In this document: one piece after another, positions 1-11,951 of the stretch
Layout: every line of letters starts with the position of its first letter
Position numbering within the stretch: position 1 is the first letter of the stretch
Assembly: GCA_022605405.1 (NCBI GenBank)
Contig: JABYQQ010000033.1
Span: 248,001 to 312,000, forward strand
Reading direction: 5' to 3'
DNA: 64,000 bases
From: Earliella scabrosa
Taxonomy: Eukaryota > Basidiomycota > Agaricomycetes > Polyporales > Polyporaceae
Program-made: the position numbers and the translations under genes
Notes under the pieces: model-generated
Told to the model about the DNA's origin: nothing
What the model saw: only the letters and a program-made list of their open reading frames with translations
The model's database searches: none

Positions 1-2526
1 TTACAACGTGCTCATCGCTACATCTCCGACGCTATAACAAATTAGCGACGCAGCGGGGTCTCAGCTCTCAGGTACGTATCATAGAATCGGTCCTACTGGA
101 ACACTCACCGACCTTCCTTGAGAAAGATGATGATGGAAAGATCCGACTCGCATCCGCCAGCCACACTTCACATCTTCCCCAACCTTGAGCCACCGATTCC
201 ATTACACTGGCCTCCTGTTATCGAGGAGTCCGCTGAATGTGTCGCTTCATCTCGAGGAGTGATAGGTCCCGAGAGAGCCTGTGCAGCGCTAGCATTCTCA
301 CGATGCGATGAACAAGTCGCCGGTGGTGCCTGGCCGCCCTTGGACTTGCCAGCGCGAACGCATGAGGTCTCACCCTCTCCTCGCGCCCCTTCTCTGTTGC
401 CTCGTTGCATCTCCAGCTTCGCGTGGTCACGGCCGACCCAGACCCATGGCAGCCAGCGATAGCCTGGGCCATCCTCGGTGGACCCTTCCTGCTCTCACAC
501 GAACCCCCTTTGTCGAGCCGAGAATACCGACGACCCCCTGGGTCAGCGGGTGAGGACGTCCGGGTCGTCGGGGCTAGCATCACCGTGTTCTCCAGGTCTA
601 CTCTCCCCGGATGTCGAGGCGCCACAGACTCCCCATTCAAAGCCATCCACCATCACGCAAATTTTTTGTGTCTAAGGGCCCAAAGAGGCAACGCCGGATC
701 GGAGAAGATGAGCCACCAAGGTGGACACGGTTATCTTGCATGTAAGCATGATACGCGTACGCGGGCTTGCAAAGCTAATATCCTCCCCCTGGCCCTAGCG
801 GCCGGCGGCCGCGCTGTAGGTCGCTCCGCAGCTTACGCAAGTCTTTGTAGTCGCGGCAAGTGCCCGCTTGAGTAGAACCTCACACGCGACGACGACACAA
901 AAGGTGGTTGCCCCGACCTGCGCTGGTACCTGCGGGCACCAGTCGGACCGCAACTCACCTGCGCCCGTGTTCGTTCATTCCCCGGTGACTCATGAACGCA
1001 GCTTCCTTTCACTCATCATGATAGCGCCAGCTGCCGGTCTCGATTCTCTCCCCCTGTCCCCCACTTACGGGGGCCGATTACGGCTGCTGTGAGAGTGGTC
1101 CTTTGTGTCTTGGACACCCTCGTACTCACCCGAGCAGCCCATGTCCTCCAGGCCACGACCTGTCGGATGGGTGCCAAAGCTGGAGATATGGTTTGACGGC
1201 CCGCAGGTGTCCGATATGGTTCTTGGCGACAGGAATAGGACAACCTCGTCATCAACTACTACTCGTGATCGTCGCTCATTAACATAGTAAGCGATATTAG
1301 GGCGAGTGCTGAGAAGACAGTTGCTAACTCTGTCTCACTGCTCTTCCATGTGCTCTGTTGAAGACCCCGTGCGGAACAACCGCGTTCCAGAACTTATTGA
1401 CTCGCGCAGAGGCGGGTGCGCGCTTCCTACGGCGGATCGTCCACTGTGGCGGCCAAGAATATGTACGCACACCACTCTCGAAGATTGTCGACATCGAGAA
1501 CTGACGGTATTTGGGCAGAGATTCTCAGTGGGCACCCTAGCCGAGCCTTCTCGTCTCGGCGCTGATGTATTGCGCGACTGCCTCCGCGCTTCTCGTCCCA
1601 TGCAAGGGCGGCGCCGTCGCATCCCCCTTGCACGACGCGCTTCTCGTGGTGTCATGGGGGTGATTTGCTCCCGCGTTGCATTCAAGAAGCCTTCGTTCGG
1701 TCGGCGCAATTTGCAAAACAAGGAGGTCAGGTATGCGTCGGCGCTCACTTTGTACCCTCAGCACGAACGAAGCCTGCAGGTCTAGGTTTGATTTTTCCTA
1801 GAGGGTAATGGTTCCACAATTAGCATAGATAGTACCGCCTCTGGGAGCCCGTCCGAGCGAGTCGATAGTCGTAATATATTTGAGGCTATTTGACATGTGC
1901 TTCGCTCGGTGCGACGATCGGTGAATTCAACGCTCTCAGTGTGAACATGCAGGGCCGCGGTTCTCGCGTCGATTGTCCATCGTGGTGGATGGGTACGTGG
2001 AGGAGACCCTGGCATTGTTCGCGACTCGGACGCGTTCAAGTTGCGGCACGAATAAGGCGCGGGAGGAGCGCACATGTAGAATCTACTCGCCTTTCATCGC
2101 GTCAGTGGCTCTGCGTACTTACTGCACATGAATACCGCACCAGTGGCGGAAACCGCGTTCCATTTTCGCCGCTCGCTCAGATGAGCGCTTAGTAGCACGT
2201 GGTGTTTAGGCGCCTATGACTCTACCGCTGTCCGTCGGAGGCGATTCAGACAACTACATATGACTCCTCCTCCACCCTACTTGAGCAAGTTGTACCCTGT
2301 GGCTCAATCGAATGAATCTGTTCGCTCTGTTCACAAGGGAAGCAACGGGGGACATCTGTACCTAAAGCTTGGAACTCGAAGGTTGGCTTTTCAGTCTTCA
2401 AATGGACACGTCACCCATCATCATAAGGCGCCGTAAGTCGACATGCTCATCCTAGGCCATGCATCGGTATCGGCTGCAATCTTTCACTCATCTGTCACAC
2501 AGATGTGGTGTACTCTGAGCTAGCCA
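1..2526. other. No recognisable gene
   Basis: All reading frames here are short, overlap on both strands and contain nothing I recognise. I see no run of conserved exons joined by plausible splice sites, no RNA gene and no mobile-element terminal repeat. The stretch is probably intergenic or strongly decayed DNA upstream of the first F-box-like gene. Confidence 0.5.
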
Positions 2527-4186
2527 ATGACTTGGAAGAGGAACTTCCTGGTGCCGCGGGTTCAGGATGGAGTTCCACTGGCATCCAGCTCCTGCTCGAT
2601 TGTATCGCCATCTTGTCGACCAACCGGGTACGTCACTGACGTTCTTCGTCTCATGCAAGTCACTGACCGATATTGTATTGACTTTGAACTACAGACTGGT
2701 CGCCTGGGGCTGGACCTAGATGTCTTGCTCATGATCCAAGCCCTCGCCGACCGACAGACTGTCAGCCGAATGATGCAAACTTGCCGAGCTCTGCATAAGG
2801 CTGGAGAAAGGATATTACTCCGTGATGTCACCCTTTCCTCTGGTCCCTCAACAGACTCGTTTGCCCGATTTATGCTCGTCGAAGGGACGAACCGTCTACC
2901 ACTCCTTCACTGCCTTACGCTTACCGGTACGGATCCTGGTGGCGACTCGCTGAAGAACCTCTTCCTTCGGCTCCGTCTTCAGCCGACCTTCACTTCCCTT
3001 ACTTTGCACCACCCTGAGCAAATGCTCAGTACCTCGATCGGACTAGGAAGCGCAATCGCAGCGTTGACCAGCATCACAAACTTGGCCGTCTTGGACACGG
3101 GGACGCACACCCTAGCCATGCTACGCGCAATGTGCTCCAAGGTCGTCACCGCCAGGATCAGCACGCAAGAGGGTGGTTATTGGAACATGTTAGCCCTGTG
3201 TGACATCACACAAACCCTCCCTTGCTCTCGCTCTTCTCTCGAAACGCTAAGAGCATCGTGGCCTGCACGTCCTGGCCCATACGATGATGCCCAACCTTTG
3301 GCCACTCGCCCTTGCTACCCTCGCCTACGCTCTCTCGTTCTTGAGAGCCCTTTCCCGCCAGTAACCATGGACTACTCCAGAGCTTACCCTAACTTGGCTT
3401 CACTCGCGATCTATGGCATACATGACATGTTCGAGTTTCATGGACACCGCAGGAGGAACAGGGAACAGCAGGAACAAGAGCTGACATGGTCTTGGAGATC
3501 CCTCCGGGAGTTCCGAGGGTCCATCCTCGTGCTGTACGTCCTCGGCCTCACTTGCCATGTTCGTCGCATCTGCGTGGATGACTTCGATCACCAGCCAAAC
3601 GGTGTCCTCCTCCAAACCGTCTTGTCCGACACTCGACCCTCGCATCTGGAACTCCGGCTCCTTGGGGCGCACTCCCTCCGGAAATCGTACTGCCCTGTCT
3701 TTAAACACGACTCTACACACTGTCTCAAGTCGTTCACACTGATCGTGAAGCTCGTGTGCGAAGATGTCGAGATGGATCTGGAGGTATTCCTGGTGAGCTC
3801 ATCCATTCGCTGTCGATGCGCGCGTGACCCATCTCGACATGTAGAAATCCATCAGGATCATGGCGAAGGCACTCGTTGTGTCGACTTTCGAATTGCACAT
3901 CGACTGCTCCCGCACCACCGTGCGCACAAGCTGCCATCACCCGAACGTGCGGCTCTGTCCGGCCGACGGTTATCGTCGCTCCGCGGCAAACTACCGCTAC
4001 CCAGTTGAGTCTCAGATCGAAGCACTGGACGTGGAACGCGCTGCCGCTGGGATCAGGAGGAAGGCCCCATTTATCCAGAGGGTGGTGGTCCGTGTCAGCA
4101 ATTTGCACATGCGTCAGGACGTGATAGTTTCCTTGGGTGAACCAGTCGATTACTCGGACGTCGAGAACGAGGAGCACGAGTTGTAA
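2527..4186 (+). CDS. F-box-like leucine-rich protein (copy 1)
   Basis: Member of an expanded basidiomycete family with an N-terminal F-box-like helix (LDLDVLLMIQAL, then RMMQTCRALHKAG) followed by irregular leucine-rich repeats. Such proteins are usually thought to be substrate adaptors of SCF ubiquitin ligases, but targets are unknown and the role is inferred. Exons 2527-3792 and 3845-4186 join in phase 0 through a 52-nt GTGAGC...TAG intron, giving 535 aa with an acidic C-terminus (DVENEEHEL). The same tail intron occurs in the paralogue at 16849-18464. The start is uncertain: ATGs at 2527 and 2653 are in frame, and the first 55 codons have no counterpart in the paralogues, so part may be untranslated or intronic (there is a GTACGT at 2628 and ACAG ending at 2694). 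The gene converges with the carboxypeptidase gene. Confidence 0.75.
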
Positions 4187-4523
4187 GCCCCCTGGCGGCT
4201 CCTCTTGGGTGAGTTGTGTTTTGCTGTACGCCGCGCTGACGACTCACTTAACCCTGTCACAGCATGTATACCTACCTCATATGACCTGGGAAACAATCGT
4301 ATGCTCGAGTTCGAGTTCTGTATCCGCTCGCATACACTGGTTGTATTTGTACATTACTTAGTTCGTGACACAATGCCATGCCGCTGCACATCCCTTGGGA
4401 CCTCTGAGGTGCGAAGGGTGTACCACTGGACTAGATCGGTTCTCGGAGGCCTGAATAGAGGCCTGTGTACGTGAACACCGATGGTGTGCCATTATCCATA
4501 CGTCAAGTATCCCAGCGTTCATA
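4187..4523. other. Convergent 3' flanks
   Basis: Short non-coding gap between the 3' ends of the F-box-like gene (plus) and the carboxypeptidase gene (minus). I see no conserved coding sequence; it should hold both polyadenylation regions. Confidence 0.4.
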
Positions 4524-6624
4524 TCAGAGCTCCTCGCCAGCGAGCCATCTATTCGCTAGCGCCAAAGAGCGAACTGGGTGGTCGTATGGTGCCTGCGACA
4601 AAGATCTAGTTTAGCCTATACACCGATTGCAAGATAGTAGAACGTACCAGGTGTCCCGCCCCGAGGATCGTGGCAAACGTGAGGTCCCCGAAGTTTCTCG
4701 TCTTCCCTGCGAGCTCGCCTTGGACAAACCACTCACGCAGCGGCTGGCTGCGGAACTTTGCCTGCGACGTCCACTCAAGATCTAGGGTCATGCGATTGTT
4801 GCCCACCTAATGCCGAAGCGTGAGCAGTATGTCCGAGGTTGTCCGAAAGTGAGTTCGGGGACGCACCCAGTTGCAGACCCAGTCGTTCTCGCCGACGTAG
4901 ATGAGCACTCGGACGCCTCGTTCAAGGAGCGCCTCGAGATAGTGTTCGGCGCGGAAGTTCCAGAAGTCGCCACCAGTTTCGAACTGCTTGAAAATCTCAC
5001 CGTTTGAGTGGCTGAAGTTGGCCGCGTGGCGCGGGTCAACACCTAGCGCAGCCTGCGTTGAGGGATTGTTCAAGTACGTGGCAATGTCCCTGGACAGCGA
5101 CTTGGTTGATCAGTGCTCGACAGGAGCCTGGATGAGGTGACGTACGCGGCGATTGGATAGCAAGCATCGATGTCGGGGTTCTCCGTGCTGTACGACGAAT
5201 CGTGAGTTGACGTGTTGCTACCCAGAAGTCCACTGCGTACCATGGATGCGAGGTGTCGTACATGTTGACCTCTGTAAGAGCTATGTGTTTCATATCGTCA
5301 AGGATGGAACTCGAGCAGGAACTCACTGCTGAAAAGCTGCGTAAACGCGTCCCAGCAAAAGTTCCAAGCCGCGGCGCAATCGATGTGGTCCATGACGTCC
5401 TTGCAGGACTGCTGAACTTTCTTCTGACACCTGGGTACGAGCTGCTTCATGCGCACGCAATCTCTACAATGCATTCAGAGCCAAGCTCTCGGACTGATGA
5501 AGCGATGATAGAAACGTACGCTATGCTTGTAATAGCAGGGAAGCCGTAACCCTGGCATTGGACCTCATAATACGATGTGACCATGTTGGTGAAATCCGTA
5601 CAGCCGTTTCCTACACCTCTGTGGGTGGGTAACAATACTCGTAACCGGAGGATCATTTACTCACCAATCATGACAGACGAGAGATTGACAGGCGACATCC
5701 CTGCCTCGATGAGTTGGGCATTCTGGTCGTAAATGGCTGCGGCGAACATAGGAATGTAACGACCCTGTGATGTGAGTGAGTCATGAGAATTCCGATATAC
5801 TTGATCGTCGTTGACATACTGAATACGACTCTCCAGCCATGTGGAAGGGCCGGCCCCTGAATTGCGAGAAGTGCTCGAAGAATATTGCCGCAAAAGCCGC
5901 GACGTCCTGTGCAGCTCCGAAGGTATCGACCTAAAGATGGCGCATCGTGGTGACGCAGGTGTACTACCAGATTGCTGCTGGTACTCACCACCTTCTCTCC
6001 ATAGTCTGCGTAGGAAAACCCTACTCCGATGGGCTGATCAATGAAGAACACGTTGGCGTTCTGGTTCCATGCGTGTTCGAAGCGTTCTGTCGCGTTCGGA
6101 CCAACCACTCTACAAGGCCCTGATATGAGCATGCCTGTCAGTGTCGCGATCACATGTCGATTAGGGCTGAGACCGCACCAAGCTCCATGAAGAGGCCAAT
6201 TGAGGACGATCCGCCTGGCCCGCCGTTAGTCCAGAAGACAACGTCGTCTTTCTCTGGAGAGCGCCTGCTCTCAAAAAAGTAGAAGAACAAGTGCCGGGCT
6301 TCAACGTCAATGTATCCTGTGTACGACCTGTAGACAGTGACAGTGAGATTTCAATCATGAGCTCGTCGTCCGTAGCAATGCGTAGACCAAGACTTGCCGA
6401 ACTTCGCCGTCACAAAAGCGCGACTCTTTGATGCGCACGCTATGCGCTGGGAACTGGGGGTGACGAAGAGTTGTGTACTCTGACACAGAGAGTGCATGGA
6501 GATTCTCAAATGGGGTGAAGAGCCCGTCGTCGTATGGGACAGACGACGCGAAGGGCTGTTGTGCAGCGGCGTGCACAACTTGCACGATCGAGGATAGCAG
6601 AGATAAGTTCAAGCACCACTTCAT
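4524..6624 (-). CDS. Secreted serine carboxypeptidase, family S10
   Basis: Removes C-terminal residues from peptides; predicted secreted or vacuolar. Twelve exons (6624-6398, 6327-6179, 6119-5989, 5930-5820, 5764-5665, 5610-5520, 5463-5327, 5271-5241, 5187-5146, 5089-4867, 4806-4648, 4592-4524) join in frame to 489 aa. Residues 1-22 look like a signal peptide ([20 protein letters not shown]). The catalytic triad is visible: Ser204 in GESYSG, Asp409 in NDWVCNW, His466 in GAGHL. The substrate-binding motif reads GGPGGSSS (residues 110-117) where the family normally has GGPGCSSS, so one half of a conserved disulphide is missing. Intron 1 must use a GC donor (CG|GCAAGT): only this keeps the conserved [15 protein letters not shown] block in frame. 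I chose the MKW start because it begins the signal peptide; the upstream in-frame stretch lacks one. Confidence 0.92.
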
Positions 6625-6793
6625 CGTACCTGGCCGTAGTGCAACGGATGAGTACCGAGTACTGAGTACTGAGTGGTCGTGTTGCAATGGTAGCACAGAG
6701 GTATGTCGAACAAGTTGGCATGCAAAGTCAACCTTCACACGCATACGTATGTAATCAAACGTGGGACCCATCATTCAATGACAGCTCGAGCGC

Positions 6794-6814
6794 TCAGGCC
6801 TCAGGCCTCAGGCC
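6794..6814. repeat. Three tandem copies of TCAGGCC
   Basis: Perfect 7-bp unit repeated three times in the flank upstream of the carboxypeptidase gene. No function is apparent. Confidence 0.8.
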
Positions 6815-6947
6815 TGAACATGTAGACATGCCACAGGCTCGCTATGGTACATACAGTAGTAACGCTCTCTCTCTCCGCTCATACTCTGTGTCGATACGTT
6901 GGGGGGTCATGTTAGCCATGCAAGATCCTCTCGTTCGGACTCCTCAT

Positions 6948-7148
6948 ATGCTCACCCTCAAACCGCTTACGGCGAACATGCCACACTGCCCCGCCGAACA
7001 GTACCTCTCCGACCCCGACCCCGACCCCGACATCGACGCGTTCGCTAAACAGATCAAGGGGACGACGGAAACCCTGCAGACGGTCGTCATCATGCTCACC
7101 CGACCGGACACGTTCATGACTCTTGGGGCGGATGTCGAGTACAAGTGA
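6948..7148 (+). pseudogene. Possible orphan tail of an F-box-like gene
   Basis: The open frame ending in ADVEYK* resembles only the C-terminal part of the family: DIDAFAKQIKGTTETLQTVV aligns by eye with the VAARVRTS...METVHISIV stretch of the copy at 26519-28083 and the YARRVRD...LEYVKVTI stretch of the copy at 16849-18464. It carries a run of Asp-Pro codons (about 7009-7032, CGACCC units). No F-box or leucine-rich part lies upstream on this strand, so if the match is real this is a truncated relic. The similarity is weak and could be chance. Confidence 0.35.
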
Positions 7149-7244
7149 CCGTTCGGAAGCAGTGAGCCGAGACGTGTTACGCTTATGCATTGTACTTGTA
7201 CAGCCAATCCATATCTGTCACAACTTCAATAGGTATATCTGTGA

Positions 7245-8648
7245 TCAATATACAGAATACGCGGGCTCAGGCTTCAATTCCGACGTATACATCTTGATAT
7301 CGCCTTCTCTCTCTAGCGTGTCACAGACGAAATCAAGTGCGGCAACTGTAGGGTTAACATGATGACAAATGGGGTTACTTAGAGCATCCCGACAACGGCT
7401 CACCTGGTTTGGAAGCCCCGACGTCAACCAGACGGACTGTCGGATTCAACGATTCCAGCGCCTTCCTCAGCTCCTCCGCGTCGCCGTTTGGCATTCCCTC
7501 GGAAGCACCCTAACACGGCAAGGGAAGGGTCAGCCATGGCGTCGAATTGCTACAGTCAACGCACGAAGAGGGTATAGAGGTCCTTGTCGCTTGCGATAGC
7601 CCAATGTGGATAGACCGGTGCTTTACGCGTGATGTAGTTGAGGAGGACGTCAACCGGGTTGTACACCTGCATGAGGTCCTCTCTCGGATCTTCGCATTCT
7701 ACCAACAACTACATAGATGACTCACATTGTTTATCGAGCCTGGCACGCCTGACAGATGCTTTTCCACCCATCGAGAGACGGGCCCGCGGACATAGTCGTC
7801 GACAATAGAGCATCGCCGTACTTTGTAGAAGTGCAGGAAGGTCCGCCTCATTGGAAGAGGAGAGTTGCAGTCCCCCCTAGGCGTTCCCTGTATGACGCGG
7901 CGCAGTGTCACGCACAAGTGGGCGACGCGATCATGACCATGCTTACCTGCCAGTGGTGCTCTGAGACTGAACTTGAACATAGAGTTATGAAGGACATCCT
8001 GTCGAGATCCGCCTCCGGTATCTTCTCTGATTCATGCTCGCTCTTTTCAAGTGTCGGAAGTCCGTTGGAAGCGTTTTCAAGTTCGGCGGTAGCCAACATG
8101 GCGAGGATGTCGTTCCAGTCTAATGTCGTCACTCCGGAGACAAAAATCATGTCGCGTTCCTGCACATCCAGCCCTAAACCTCCCACTTGATAGTCCACCG
8201 AATTCGCCTGGTTGTGCCACGTGTCGCGATTGTTGATGATGTGGCGTATTAGGCTCTTGCTAAGAGGCACATTGGCATCGGATCCAGAGCTCGTCGAGCA
8301 GACCGTCAGGGTAGCTCTGAAAGGCACCATCAGTATACTGAGATCGCCAAAAGGAAATCGACACTCGTACGTATCCGATCTGTCATCTTCCTCGTCTCCT
8401 CTTTCCACGCCACCGTCGTCCAGGCTTGAGGAAGAGTCGCTGTTGGGTGCATTGGTCGCGCGGGAGGGTGGCGTGGAAGGTTCGGAGATTGGGGCGTGGC
8501 AACAGAAGAGAAATGAGCCCCTGCGTAAATACCCTACCGAGCACTCGTCTATGCTGGAAGAAGTCCCTCCTTGCACTGGTAAGCCCATCCCTAGCCGGAA
8601 GAATCGCTTGGTGTCGAGGTTGTAGTGGTAGTCGTCAGAGGAAGACAT
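7245..8648 (-). CDS. Basidiomycete-specific orphan protein
   Basis: Five exons (8648-7947, 7887-7726, 7666-7565, 7509-7404, 7345-7245) give 390 aa. It belongs to an uncharacterised family I know only from basidiomycete genomes. Shared landmarks with the neighbouring fusion gene are: an N-terminal RFFRLGMGLPV...VGYLRRGSFLF block; DMIFVSGVTTLDWN; FLHFYKVRR; and VYNPVDVLLNYI...HWAIASDKDLYTLF. An acidic, serine-rich insert (SSSSLDDGGVERGDEEDD) is particular to this copy. No catalytic motif, signal peptide or membrane segment is visible. The intron positions in the second half match those of the paralogue at 9220-11951, so the two arose by duplication, but this one ends without WD40 repeats (C-terminus PEPAYSVY). 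Function unknown. Confidence 0.8.
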
Positions 8649-9219
8649 GAGGGTTTGAGGACGAAGGCGTGCACGAGTGAAGGATGGCGTCCAGAGAAAG
8701 AGAACAGCCAATTGCCCCGCGCTGGAATGGAGCGGGTATACAAAAGGCGAGGAATCTAGACAGGTAACAACCAAATAACCCAGCATTCGCTTGTCAGTAC
8801 GGTACAATGAAGCATAGGGGGATAACGCATCCGAAACTGTGCACTTGTCTGCAAAGGCTTGTTTCGTTGAAGAAGCGGAAGATGGGATCCGTGGTCAGCA
8901 CAGCATCATGATTAACCGTGGTTCGTGCATACTGTGGTCAGGATAATCTGAATAGAGTATTAGAATGGAAGAGGTGTGGATGATCGACCAATGCTGCACC
9001 GACCAAGGCTGTCCATGGACAGCCGTGGACGCCATCGAGATGAGCCCTTTGTGCCACTACTCAAAGGGCGACTCCTTTCAGTGTGGCCGCGTCAATTGGG
9101 GACCAGAAGATAACGAGATATAACGCGATAGACTGTCGGCATGCGGGCCTTGAGTATACACAATAAACCCAGAGATCGAGACATCCGCTTCATGCACAGG
9201 AGCACGACATACCAACCGA
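8649..9219. other. Intergenic, no gene seen
   Basis: Upstream region of the orphan protein and downstream region of the WD40 fusion gene. No conserved coding sequence is visible. Confidence 0.4.
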
Positions 9220-11951
9220 CTACTCTGCCTCACCCTCGACTCCGAGTTCCGGCAGAGTCCAGATCCGGACAGTCCCATCGTCCGAGCACGACACCAACCG
9301 GTCGCTCTCCGGCGAGAACTGCAGCCCAGTCACCTTATCCATATGCCCCACCATCGACGGCAGGCTCTTCCCCGTCCTCGTGTTCCACACCATCACCGCG
9401 TTGTCGCCCGCGCTCGACGCCACGTACTGCCCGTCGGGCGAGAACACGGCGGCGTTGACGAGCGTGTCGTGACGGTCGAACGCGTGCGCACGCTCGCCGC
9501 TGAACGAGTCGCAGATCTTGATCGTCGCGTCGTTCGACGCCGTCATGACGTGCTTCCCGTCCGGCGAGAACGCGACGGACCACACGGGCCCGTGGTGCTC
9601 GCGCAGGATCACCAGCTCCTCGCCCGTCTCCGCGTTCCAGATCCGACTCGTCGTGTCGTCGGAGCCTGTGATGACGCGGCGGCTGTCGGGTGAGAACGCG
9701 ATGGACCACACGACGCCAGTGTGTGCGTCGAGCGTGTGAACGAGCGCGCCCGTGTCCGCGTCCCATATCTTCGCCTTGTAGTCCGCGGCGCAGGACGCGA
9801 TCCAGCGCCCGTTGGGCGAGAAGATGGCAGACATGACGACGGCTTTGTGGCTTTCGAGCTCGTGGAGTCGCTGGCCGGTGATAGCGTCCCAGAGTCGGAT
9901 GGTGAAGTCCACGGAGGATGTGGCAATCTTCGAGCCGTCTGGAGAGTAGGAGATGGTTTGAACGACACCGTTGTGTCCGTCGAGGACCGCGATGACCGAG
10001 CGCGCCTCGACGTCCCAGATGAGCGCGAGACCATCGCTAGCACCCGAAGCAAGGCGCGTGCTGTCCGGAGAGAACGCAAGCGTCCAGACAGAATCCTGGT
10101 GATCGACGAGCTTGTGGATGACTTCACCAGTCGTACCGTCACGTAGGATGATAGTCGTATCTTCAGATCCACTGGCGATGTAGCGACCATCAGGAGAGAA
10201 CGCGATGCAAGTCACGCCGCCGGTGTGCTCCTGCAGCACAACGGTCTGGGCCGCCTGCCCGTCATCGTCAAGCGCAGGTCGCGAATCCCTGCTCTCGTCA
10301 GGTTTTGTTGATGGATCGAACTCCTCGTTAGTCGGCACGTTCGGGTCCTCCCTCCCTTTCCCCAGATCTGCCGGAAATCGTTAGTGTACAAAGGTAGACT
10401 TCGATGTTAGCTTCGCTCACCCTTGGTCGCTTCGACCCATTCACGCTGCAGTTGCTCTTCGTCGAACTCTTCACTCCATTCGGCGGTAGCCAAGCACGCC
10501 ACTACGAGTCATTGATGAGCGGTACTCTGACAGGAAATCAATCTCACGTACTCTCACGATCGTCATCGAGAAACATCACAGGCGGCTTCATCTTCTCGAG
10601 CGCTGCAGGTATATCCATGGGCAAATCTCCTTCCTGTTGATCGTGAAGATGGAGCCTACAGAAGGAATATAGATGCACTTACAAAAAGCGCGTACAAGTG
10701 GGTATCCCCCGCCACAGCCCACTCCACTTGAGTGCCGTCCTGTAACCCACGCTCAGTATATGGAAGAACAAGTTAACATGCAGCATACCTCAAACTCGTA
10801 GTTCAAGATGTAGTCAAGAAGGTAGCCAACAGGATCATAGACCTAGAGAAGGACGAGACGTCAAGAGCGCCCACGGTTGGAAGCAACAGGACGCACCTGT
10901 TCGCTATGGGGTTCCTCCACGACGTCGAGGTCGTCCGACAACACAGAGATGTTCCCTCCGTCGCCGGTGTGATCGTGGTCTCGCTCGTCAGGGCCGGCAG
11001 CGGCGCGGAGAGTCTTCATGTTGAACATCCAGAGTCGTCTCTTCACTTTGTAGTAGTGAATGAACAGGCACTGGTTCTTCTTCGGAAGATGCAAGCTCGA
11101 GCTGCTATCCAGCGAGCCACGGACATCCGAGCCCTGCTCGCCACTTTCTATGCTGGGCAGCGGGCTGGGTGGCGCCCTGAGGGAGTCCTGGTCGCTTGAA
11201 CGACCTGGTCGCGTTCGCAACTCGATGCTCGCCATGTGTCCCTTCGTTCTCTTCAAGTTGAACGAGGCCTGAGCAAACGGTCCTGCCTGTGCCTCCACGA
11301 ATGCTTCGCAGCTCCGGCCGTTGTTGAGAAACGCCCCAAGGCCCCAGTCGTTGGTCTTCACCGTGCCCGATACGAAGATGAGATCTTCCATGGGAATGTC
11401 GAGATCGTTGTGCGTCGTGTTCCACTCGTGCCATTTCTCGATGTTGCTCCGGATGTACGACGCCAAGCTCTTTGACGGGTGCATCCTGGACCGATCGGCG
11501 GGGAGATCTACGACAACGAACGCACCCTGCTCCTGATTGCACTTGAAGCTGAGACCGGCGCCAAGGGCAGTGACGGACCTGTTAGAATCACACGATGTCA
11601 ACGATCATGCACATCGTAATTCGATCGGCTGACCGACGTGCTAGCTCCGCCACCCGCCTCGATATAATCGACACTCGCGCTGCACAGGTGCGTCTTGATG
11701 ACTTCTTGTAGGGCAGCGTTCAGCATCGGTCTGATGCGGAATGGCTGGTAGGACTCAGGAACTTCGTGTTTGTGTTGATCCTTGGGCAAGGTTGCGTTGA
11801 AGAGGCGCCAGAACGCCCCATCTCTACGGTACCCCACGTCGCCGATCTCTATCTCGTCTCGGGTCGGTTCGGGGTGCCAGAGAGGATAGCCATAACCGCG
11901 AGTGAATAGCTGCTTGGCATATATGTTGTATGCGTGCTCCTCGGTCGCCAT
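9220..11951 (-). CDS. Orphan domain fused to eight WD40 repeats
   Basis: Seven exons (11951-11638, 11578-10897, 10842-10789, 10739-10683, 10633-10552, 10501-10421, 10367-9220) join in frame to 805 aa. Residues 1 to about 420 are the basidiomycete orphan domain (YNIYAKQLFTRGYGYPLW, IGDVGYRRDGAFWRLF, DLIFVSGTVKTNDW, CLFIHYYKVKRRLW, VYDPVGYLLDYIL, WAVAGDTHLYALF). About 468-795 are eight WD40 repeats with clear FSPDG and IWD signatures, expected to fold into a beta-propeller for protein binding. The propeller is encoded mainly by one 1148-nt exon. The long open frame starting at 10338 could be mistaken for a separate WD40 gene, but a phase-1 intron (10368-10420) and conserved upstream exons tie it to the orphan domain. 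Start chosen at MATEEHAYN, directly before the conserved block. Function unknown; probably a cytosolic scaffold. Confidence 0.85.

Noticed and set aside
9335..10190. Several 100-200 codon frames overlapping the WD40 exon
   Set aside because: Out-of-frame shadows of the repeated FSPDG/IWD coding sequence.
9220..10338. WD40 protein as a separate gene starting at 10338
   Set aside because: A clean phase-1 intron and five upstream exons in frame connect it to the orphan domain, and the same exons exist in the paralogue next door.
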